Below are positions 9,792 through 16,489 of a stretch of 51,546 nucleotides of DNA, piece after piece. A program made the translations under genes and the position numbers. Within the stretch, counting starts at the first letter, position 1. Each line of letters opens with the position of its first letter. Below the pieces are notes generated by a model. The model did no database searches, had not been told where the DNA came from, and saw only the letters and a program-made list of their open reading frames with translations. This stretch comes from Saprospiraceae bacterium (GTDB taxonomy: Bacteria; Bacteroidota; Bacteroidia; Chitinophagales; Saprospiraceae), in the NCBI GenBank assembly GCA_016710115.1, contig JADJLN010000019.1:465001-516546 (forward strand), given 5' to 3'.

Positions 9792-9812
9792 ACCATTTGC
9801 CCGGCACCAGTG

Positions 9813-10307
9813 ATGCCAATGGACATTCGCATACGCCCGATCCGTTCATCCGACAATGAAGCCATGGCCGGGATTATCCGCCAGGTGATGACCTCTTATG
9901 GTCTGGTCGGTGAAGGGTATTCCATTATGGATCCGGAGGTGGATCATATTGCTGATATCTATACTACTCCCTCCTCAGCTTACTGGGTTCTTGAATCTGG
10001 CGATACAATCCTGGGAGGAGGTGGATTTGGCCCACTGGCCGGAGGCGAAAGGTATCAATGTGAAGTCAAGAAGATGTATTTCATGCCTGCATTGCGCGGC
10101 ATGGGTTGGGGTGGACGGTTGCTGGAGAAAATCCTGGATGAAGCCAGGAAGACGGGCTATACCTATGCCTATATCGAGACAGTCCACCAATTGAAGGAAG
10201 CCAACCATCTCTACCGAAAATACCACTTTGAGCCCCTGGACGGCCCGATGGGGCAAACCGGACATGGGGCGTGTGATGCGTGGTATGGGTTGGAGTTGGT
10301 CAGATGA
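9813..10307 (+). CDS. GNAT-family N-acetyltransferase
   Basis: A 164-residue acetyl-CoA-dependent acyltransferase; substrate unknown. The N-terminal IRIRPIRSSDNEAMAGIIRQ is a typical GNAT beta1-alpha1 start. The acetyl-CoA loop is in KKMYFMPALRGMGWGGRLLE, a version of the RGxGxG/A motif, and the C-terminal part YIETVHQLKEANHLYRKYHF matches the family fold. Start choices are ATG 9813 or 9819; a GTG at 9810 is less likely. It lies 21 nt after ftsH and is probably the last gene of the rsfS-ftsH unit. Confidence 0.88.
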   Translation: MPMDIRIRPIRSSDNEAMAGIIRQVMTSYGLVGEGYSIMDPEVDHIADIYTTPSSAYWVLESGDTILGGGGFGPLAGGERYQCEVKKMYFMPALRGMGWGGRLLEKILDEARKTGYTYAYIETVHQLKEANHLYRKYHFEPLDGPMGQTGHGACDAWYGLELVR

Positions 10308-10327
10308 CGAACAAGTCCTTCCAGATT

Positions 10328-10357
10328 TTGGAGTGATAAGAATATGTGTTACATTTC
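10328..10357 (+). promoter_or_regulatory. Bacteroidetes-type promoter for the first CHAT gene
   Basis: TTG (10328-10330) and TACATTTC (10350-10357; one mismatch to TAnnTTTG at the last base) are 19 nt apart. Transcription would begin near 10364, 27 nt before the ATG at 10391. Confidence 0.45.
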
Positions 10358-10390
10358 ATGTATCACAATTCAAAATCCATGTTGGTGCCG

Positions 10391-13300
10391 ATGCGTCATC
10401 TATTATTTATCATACTGCCTTGCATAGCTTTTATCAATACAGGCAGTACCCAAACAGATAGGTTACAGATATCGAAAAACGTTGGCAGAGATTCCCAATT
10501 CGTTGTACACCTATTAAAAGAAGCTCAAGAGCGGATTAGAAATAAGAAATATCTGGAGGCAACAGTACTTTCAGATAGTGCATATCATTTCCTTGACAGA
10601 ATGAGTCTGCAGAATTCTTCACTGATGGCGGATGTGCAGTTCCACCAGGGTTTGATATATATAAAACAAAAAGAATGGGATAAAGCACTTTCAAGTTTGG
10701 AAAACTGTTTGGCTCTACGTGAGGAAATATCTTCAAATCCCGATTCTATTGCGGCCATCACATTGATTCGAATTGCTACAGTACATGAATTAATGGGTAA
10801 TCCGGATAAGGCAATTGTCTATTACGATTCGGCCTTATACAGACAAATCCGGACATTAGGGCCCGTACATCCGGATATTGCAAGATCTCATTATTTCATA
10901 GGTGCTTATTATTATTGGTTAAGAAATTATAGTAAAGCTGTCGGGCACCTTGAGTCTGCAATAGATATGCAGAGCAAAATTGTGTCAAATAAGGATAGTG
11001 TGACCGCCGAGTTCGCCTTATGGGCAGGTCGTGTTAATCTACAACTGAATAATTATGATAGAGCCTTGGACTACCTTTATAAAGCACAAAAGGAAGCGCT
11101 TGGATCATTAGGTGAAGAACATGCCACAACTGGTGAAATATATAATCTGTCTGGATATGGGGCAGAAGCATTAGGCGATACGTCAACTGCTATTTATTAT
11201 TATACGAAAGCACTCCATATACAAAGTAAAGTGTTTGGCACGGAAGGTCTTCCGTTAGCCCGAACATACAATAATCTTGGTATTTTATTTATGAATCAAT
11301 CGAAATTTGATGACGCATTGGATTGTCACCAAAAAGCATTACGCATTCGACAAAAGCATCTGGATAGTAATCACGCTTTAATTGGTACAACATTGAATAA
11401 TATCGGTGCGATATATGAACGGACTGGCATGTATCCCGAAGCGCTTGATTTTGCCCAAAAGTCCTTGTTCATTACACTACAAAGAGCAAATGACAAAGGT
11501 AGTCTGGCATTAAGATATTATAATATTGCTAATATTTATTTAAAACTTGATCAATATGCTGAAGTTTTTTCTCAGGCAAAACAAGGGTTGGACATTTTAG
11601 AATACAGAAGCGAAAATATAAGTTATTCACCTGACTATGCTGAACATATTATTCTCCTTCTGCATCTTCAGGGCAAAGCGTTATACAACCAATTCCATTT
11701 TGATCGCGACGCTCAGAAACTTTTGCAATCAGATGAGCTCTACAGGCAAGCCATGGCCGTAAATAATGAACTGATCAATCAATTAACTCCTGAATTAGCT
11801 ATTCAACAGTACCGATTTTCTCGTCAAATCTATGAAGATGCTTTACGAAATGATTTGGCACACTATTACATAACCGGAAACCAGAGGTATTTGAATAAGA
11901 TATTTTTACGCATAGAGGAATCAAAAAGTCGGGTACTTGCGACACAAATCAAACAAGACAAAACATTATTAAAATTACCGGCAGCGGACAGTATAGTACA
12001 TGAAATTCAAAAAGTCCGTAAGGTGATTACCAGCCACGAAAACGCGATTTGGCAAAAGGAAGAAAAGGGACTTCCGCCTGATCATTTAGAAATACTAGCC
12101 CATGCAGATTCTTTGCTAGTTCTGAGAAAGGCCCTTGCTGCATTGATTGCTTCCTTACCCGAAATGTCTCTCCTGGACCTAAATAGTTCTGACACTATAG
12201 CAGAAACATTTCTGAACAATTTCAGAACAAATATTCTCGCTAACGATCAGTCATTTGTTGAATATCTCGTTAGCGCCAGGGGCTTGTACATTCTAGTTAT
12301 CAGTTCTGACACTATTGCTATATATGTACATGAGGACGACTATATTGAAAAACTAACACCCCTTATCTCTGAATTAAACAGTTGTATTCTATGGGGACAG
12401 CCTGGTGGTAATACACACGGTACTCAACAGGATGCCATTCATCGAATGATGGATGCCTCAAAATCGCTGTATGACATTTTGATAGCCCCTATCGAATCGC
12501 TTCTTACCAATCGGGTGATTATTTCTACAGATCATTTACTCGGAGCCATTCCATTCGATGCCCTGGTAAAGAAATTACCGACACATCCTGCACGCTTTGA
12601 TGGACATCAATGGTTGGGCAATGAAAAAGTAATCAGTTATGCCTATTCTGCAGATATTCTTATGGAAATGAGTGCCTTTCCAGTACAACATTTACCTGAA
12701 AATACTATGCTGGCCATGGCACCATTTTATACACAGGACACATCGTTGTTGAAAGATTTAAATTCATCATTCGATATTTCTTCCAGATTCTTTAATTCTG
12801 ATACACTCATTCAATTGGAGGGGAGTGGTGAAGAAATTTATGCATTGTCCCAAATTTTCGAAGGCCCGTCATTGTATGGATCAGATGCCACAAAAGTGAA
12901 ATTCCTGCAACATGCAAAGGATTACCGGATAATACATCTTAGTACACATGGAGAAGCTGGTCCGGAATTAGGCGAATTTGGATGGCTTGCCTTTTCAAAT
13001 CCGGAAGAAGGAAAACCATTTGAGAAAGTATATATTAAAGATATCCAACAGATGCATATAGATGCAGAAATGATAACACTTTCGGCATGCAAAACTGGTG
13101 CGGGACAAACCATGCATGGCGAAGCACTAATTTCGCTGGCACGGGCATTTACCAAGGCAGGAGCAACGAGTCTGGTGAGTACATTATGGCCTGTCAGTGA
13201 TGTGAGCACGCGCGATTTTATGATTGAATTTTACAAATCACTGGCAAAAGGACACCCAAAGGATATAGCTCTTTGGCATGCACGCCAGGCGTTCAGAAGT

Positions 13301-13393
13301 AAGCATAAACGAGATGGGTTTGCACATCCATTCTTTTGGGCGGGAATTGTTGCAATGGGTAATATGCGGCCTTTAACAAGTACAAACAATTAA
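10391..13393 (+). CDS. Exported TPR-CHAT (caspase-like) protein 1
   Basis: A 1,000-residue protein. Signal peptide MRHLLFIILPCIAFINTGSTQ is followed by about ten tetratricopeptide repeats in the first ~400 residues (for example LARTYNNLGILFMNQSKFDDA, IGTTLNNIGAIYERTGMYPEA), a helical linker, and a C-terminal CHAT domain. The candidate catalytic dyad is His853 in HLSTHG and Cys900 in LSACKTG, 47 residues apart, the expected caspase-fold arrangement. CHAT domains are cysteine peptidases switched by partner binding to the TPR part; target and trigger are unknown here. No C-terminal sorting domain or membrane anchor is seen, so it is probably periplasmic. The ATG at 10391 was chosen for the signal peptide; 10379 is possible. 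It lies convergent with the anti-sigma gene. Confidence 0.88.
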   Translation: MRHLLFIILPCIAFINTGSTQTDRLQISKNVGRDSQFVVHLLKEAQERIRNKKYLEATVLSDSAYHFLDRMSLQNSSLMADVQFHQGLIYIKQKEWDKALSSLENCLALREEISSNPDSIAAITLIRIATVHELMGNPDKAIVYYDSALYRQIRTLGPVHPDIARSHYFIGAYYYWLRNYSKAVGHLESAIDMQSKIVSNKDSVTAEFALWAGRVNLQLNNYDRALDYLYKAQKEALGSLGEEHATTGEIYNLSGYGAEALGDTSTAIYYYTKALHIQSKVFGTEGLPLARTYNNLGILFMNQSKFDDALDCHQKALRIRQKHLDSNHALIGTTLNNIGAIYERTGMYPEALDFAQKSLFITLQRANDKGSLALRYYNIANIYLKLDQYAEVFSQAKQGLDILEYRSENISYSPDYAEHIILLLHLQGKALYNQFHFDRDAQKLLQSDELYRQAMAVNNELINQLTPELAIQQYRFSRQIYEDALRNDLAHYYITGNQRYLNKIFLRIEESKSRVLATQIKQDKTLLKLPAADSIVHEIQKVRKVITSHENAIWQKEEKGLPPDHLEILAHADSLLVLRKALAALIASLPEMSLLDLNSSDTIAETFLNNFRTNILANDQSFVEYLVSARGLYILVISSDTIAIYVHEDDYIEKLTPLISELNSCILWGQPGGNTHGTQQDAIHRMMDASKSLYDILIAPIESLLTNRVIISTDHLLGAIPFDALVKKLPTHPARFDGHQWLGNEKVISYAYSADILMEMSAFPVQHLPENTMLAMAPFYTQDTSLLKDLNSSFDISSRFFNSDTLIQLEGSGEEIYALSQIFEGPSLYGSDATKVKFLQHAKDYRIIHLSTHGEAGPELGEFGWLAFSNPEEGKPFEKVYIKDIQQMHIDAEMITLSACKTGAGQTMHGEALISLARAFTKAGATSLVSTLWPVSDVSTRDFMIEFYKSLAKGHPKDIALWHARQAFRSKHKRDGFAHPFFWAGIVAMGNMRPLTSTNN

Positions 13394-13710
13394 AACTCAG
13401 GTTTATTTCAATTCACATCTGAAATGATATCAATGTCGCAGGTGACAAAAAAGCGGACAACTTCTATAAAAATATGTTGCAAGGGACTGGAATTAACTTT
13501 ACGATCTACCAGTCAAAATATGTTATACATTCCTTCATCTAATGGATTTATATACAATACATCAGCTCAGATCTGTCCAAAATAAACTTCAGAAAGTTGC
13601 CCTTGGCAGGTTGCAGTGTTTCACTCGTGGCCTCATTCGAAAACTTTAATCGTTGCAGTTCACCTCTGGCCCGCCTTCCTCCTTCGGCGGACAGGCAAGC
13701 CGGCGGGGCT

Positions 13711-13738
13711 GTGACTTTTTGTTGCGGCAAAAAGTCAC
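13711..13738. repeat. Covarying 28-nt hairpin, copy A
   Basis: GTGACTTTTT / AAAAAGTCAC forms a perfect 10-bp stem around the 8-nt loop GTTGCGGC. The same site in copy B (44252-44279) has a different stem of the same size with pairing retained. Confidence 0.8.
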
Positions 13739-14008
13739 CAAAAACCGCTTGTCGCCAAAATGGGCCTTCTTTTTATGTTAAGAGCAACGCTAACTTGTCT
13801 CTGGATTGGCTAACGTTAACATCAGGACCCGGCCGCTCGTATTTGATCGGTGGTTATTTGCATCATTGATACTCTTTTTCACGTAAATTGTCAATACACG
13901 CAACACATGTCCGATCAAATAATGCGGCAATTTGTACGATTGACTGTTTTCAAACAACTATTGAAACCAGTTGTTTGCCTGATGGACGGGTCCTTGATGT
14001 GCTGGGAG

Positions 14009-14049
14009 GACCAGACGATTCTGTCTGGATCCGGACTGTAAACGTCCGG
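14009..14049. repeat. Double-hairpin insertion present only in copy A
   Basis: Forty-one bases are inserted between GGGAG and GCCCTGG relative to copy B. They fold as two adjacent hairpins: CCAGAC/GTCTGG around a 6-nt loop (14011-14028), and CCGGAC/GTCCGG around a 7-nt loop (14031-14049). The same two stems with longer, nested contents recur at 50208-50290. Confidence 0.75.
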
Positions 14050-14178
14050 GCCCTGGTTTGGCGACGATTAAATTTTGGGGAGTTAGATTCGGATTTTATG
14101 ATATGTAGAGTGTTATTTCATTGATTATCAGCACTCATATTTTACAGAATAAATTGTTTTGGACAAATGTAGCATGAG

Positions 14179-15537
14179 CTATTTTCCGGGCAATTGCTTT
14201 TCCAATCGGGTAGCATTTTCATAGAACGTATGTTCTTTGTCACTGAGGATTTTTTCCAGGAGCTGATTAAAGGTTGTACGTTCTGACGGTAATTCTGCTA
14301 AAAGACAAACTAATTGGTTCCACTGCGACAGGTCCGCACTGGCAAAGCCTTTTTGCTCTGCTTCAAGCCAAAGTGAATATCCTTTTTTAAATTGGCCTGA
14401 ACGCACATAGGCAGATGCCCAAATGGGTTGCCATTGGGCATATCCAGGATCCTCAGGTGTCCATGTTGTTCCATAGTCAATGACCTGCAGATATTTTTTT
14501 TCGGAATAGGCATCCGCCATCAAATGGATGTTTGAAACAGGTTTACCAGTATTACTTCGAATCTGAATTGGCATATCCGGATCTATAAACCATTCTTCAG
14601 TTGCTGAAGCCATAATCTGACGTTCACTGCCGGATAGTGATGGGGTAAACTTATTCGGATCCTTATTATTAGAGTCTTTTAATTGATCGTGAGAGTTTTC
14701 TTTTGGAGCCGGCGACGCAGAAGGTGGAAAGGTATCTGGATTTGAGGGTAAATTTTGACCTTTTTCTAAAAGACTCGAGGCCTGATTTTTTCTACCGTAA
14801 TTAGATGCAACTATTGTCTGAAGCAAGGGACGTGCCATCTCCCATTGGCCCATATCCAGGTAGGCCAGGGCTATAAACCATACCTTGTCCTCCATATGGT
14901 TTTGATCGGCTTGATTCAGCCAGACCAGGGCTTCATCAGGTCTGTCAAGACTTAAATAAACCAAACCTTTTTGCCAGGCTATCTCCCCTGCCATCATTCC
15001 TGTTGTATCAAGGATCTCCAACTGCTCAAGGAATGTCAGAACTGTTTTATACTCTTTCCTTTCCCAGGAATTAGATAGTGCAACTCCAAGCGAGTCGATT
15101 GGTGTTAATTGGTTATTCAGTCCATCACCATCACGGGTCACTATTGGCTGAGCAAGCGATACCGGAAGTTTAAAATATTCGGCAAACAAGTCTTGATGGG
15201 AGAGTGGTAATTGTGGGTCCTGTCTAAAAAATAACCACCAACTTGCACTAATCAACAGGGCTAGACTGACAGCGACAGCCAGGATGGGATAAATTCTAAA
15301 TATTGGCTTTTGAGGAAGTGATTTTTTATCGGCAAGGGCCACACGTTCCAGGGTCCGACGAAATTCTACCGCCTGTTGAGCCTGGCGAAGACTCTTCAGA
15401 AGTTGTTCCTGCAAGTTTACTTCGCGGGCAAAATCCGGATCGCTCGTCTTCAATGACTCGAACACCAGTTTATCTTCCGGGCTGGCTCTTCCCAAGAGAT
15501 AGCGTTCAATGAGTTCGTGTCGTTCAATAGAGTTCAT
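14179..15537 (-). CDS. TPR-containing membrane anti-sigma-like protein
   Basis: A 452-residue protein. The cytosolic N-terminus reads HELIERYLLGRASPEDKLVF and SDPDFAREVNLQEQLL, the zinc-free anti-sigma layout common in Bacteroidota. A single membrane segment is near residues 84-105 (YPILAVAVSLALLISASWWLFF region). The periplasmic part has TPR-like units such as WQKGLVYLSLDRPDEALVWL and FIALAYLDMGQWEMARPLL, then a Pro/Ser/Asn linker. It is inferred to hold the adjacent sigma factor at the membrane and release it on a periplasmic signal. The ATG at 15537 was preferred over an upstream TTG. It lies 43 nt behind the sigma gene, same strand. Confidence 0.75.
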   Translation of the reverse strand: MNSIERHELIERYLLGRASPEDKLVFESLKTSDPDFAREVNLQEQLLKSLRQAQQAVEFRRTLERVALADKKSLPQKPIFRIYPILAVAVSLALLISASWWLFFRQDPQLPLSHQDLFAEYFKLPVSLAQPIVTRDGDGLNNQLTPIDSLGVALSNSWERKEYKTVLTFLEQLEILDTTGMMAGEIAWQKGLVYLSLDRPDEALVWLNQADQNHMEDKVWFIALAYLDMGQWEMARPLLQTIVASNYGRKNQASSLLEKGQNLPSNPDTFPPSASPAPKENSHDQLKDSNNKDPNKFTPSLSGSERQIMASATEEWFIDPDMPIQIRSNTGKPVSNIHLMADAYSEKKYLQVIDYGTTWTPEDPGYAQWQPIWASAYVRSGQFKKGYSLWLEAEQKGFASADLSQWNQLVCLLAELPSERTTFNQLLEKILSDKEHTFYENATRLEKQLPGK

Positions 15538-15580
15538 GATAACCAATCATTTACTTCAGGGTCATTCAGGATAAACCCGT

Positions 15581-16114
15581 TTAACTTTCCTTACAATCTG
15601 ACTTCCTCTTGTACAGGTAGGATAAACTACCGTAGCCCATGATGCGGATGATTTCCTCCGCAGGTGTCTCCTGTATCAGAGCCAGCTCAAGGAGTTTTTT
15701 ACAATTTTCTCCCAATTTGTTAAACATCCTGTAGAAAAAGTCCATACGGTCCTTTCCCTCCAACATATGTACAATGAGATGTTTTTCATCAATTGATAGA
15801 TTGAGGTCTTCCAATCTTACCCCGACGCCCTTCTTTTTCTTTCGCAGGACATTGAGCCACTGGTTTTGACAAAGAGCATAAAAGAAGGTACCCAGCTTAC
15901 AGGTTAGTTCAAAGGCCGAATCTTGAACTTTTAGGAATAGTGCTATCTGAGCCTCCTGAAAGACGTCAACGGCATCATGTTCATCACCCCCTTGTTTGCA
16001 TATCTGTGCCATCGTACGTGGCAGGTATTTCCTTCTGAAATGCAGCAATCCCACCTCATCGCTGTAACGAAAGGCATCCAGATAGTCCTTGTCGGAGTAG
16101 GGTTGATGGTTCAT
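15581..16114 (-). CDS. ECF-type RNA polymerase sigma factor
   Basis: A 177-residue sigma-70-family factor with only regions 2 and 4. Region 2 contains GGDEHDAVDVFQEAQIALFL and LGTFFYALCQNQWLNVLRKK (core and -10 binding). Region 4 contains LGENCKKLLELALIQETPAEEI and IMGYGSLSYLYKRKSDC, a helix-turn-helix for the -35 element. It would direct polymerase to a dedicated regulon when released by the membrane anti-sigma encoded just downstream. This sigma/anti-sigma pair lies between two CHAT genes on the opposite strand, an association seen elsewhere in Saprospiria. Confidence 0.87.
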   Translation of the reverse strand: MNHQPYSDKDYLDAFRYSDEVGLLHFRRKYLPRTMAQICKQGGDEHDAVDVFQEAQIALFLKVQDSAFELTCKLGTFFYALCQNQWLNVLRKKKKGVGVRLEDLNLSIDEKHLIVHMLEGKDRMDFFYRMFNKLGENCKKLLELALIQETPAEEIIRIMGYGSLSYLYKRKSDCKES

Positions 16115-16440
16115 TGCAGGGTATAAAGATAAGTCGTTAGTACAAAAACAATCAGCATTTTTCTAATTGGTCGATAAAGTATAATAGATCATCAGAGTCC
16201 AAACCTTATCTTCGGGATATCCTTGTGTCAGCAATTGGCTATTTACAGCGTCCAGATGGCATATAATGAAAGATAAGATGGTGTGGACATGATCCTATAT
16301 TATTCCTTAAATGCTCTAAATCAGACATTCGGATTCATGGAGATAAATCGGTATAGTGGATTCAATCATAAACGAGTATTTAATGGAGTTTTTTAACTAT
16401 AGAGTCGGTAATACCTACTAATGGGATTATTTGTTACTAA
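16115..16440. other. Divergent intergenic region without a recognised gene
   Basis: About 330 A+T-rich bases between the sigma gene and the promoter of the second CHAT gene. No coding frame, hairpin or repeat was recognised. Promoter elements for the sigma gene should lie here but none with good spacing was found. Confidence 0.5.
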
Positions 16441-16470
16441 TTGTTATGGTTAACCAGGATGGTAAATTTG
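16441..16470 (+). promoter_or_regulatory. Bacteroidetes-type promoter for the second CHAT gene
   Basis: TTG (16441-16443) and a perfect TAAATTTG (16463-16470) are separated by 19 nt, the same spacing as the first CHAT gene. Transcription would begin near 16477, 13 nt before the ATG. Confidence 0.6.
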
Positions 16471-16489
16471 TTATTCCATAAATTGAATT

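Larger units (their letters stand above)
13564..14180 (+). mobile_element. Putative MITE-like element, copy A
   Basis: A 617-bp non-coding element, repeated at 44119-44676 in the same orientation with high similarity. The left end reads AGCTCAGATCTGTCCAAAA. The reverse complement of the right end reads AGCTCATGCTACATTTGTCC here, and AGCTCATCTGTCCAAAA in copy B, giving terminal inverted repeats of about 17 bp. Internally an 11-bp inverted repeat TATTTGATCGG (13840-13850) / CCGATCAAATA (13911-13921) is kept in both copies. No coding frame is conserved, so movement would need a transposase elsewhere. It fills the gap between convergent genes, and its right end runs into the stop codon of the anti-sigma gene. 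Confidence 0.7.

Noticed and set aside
16124..16151. Possible sigma-gene promoter TTG / TATCTTTA on the minus strand
   Set aside because: Spacing is only 17 nt, the -7 box has a mismatch at the G, and it would leave a leader of about 4 nt.
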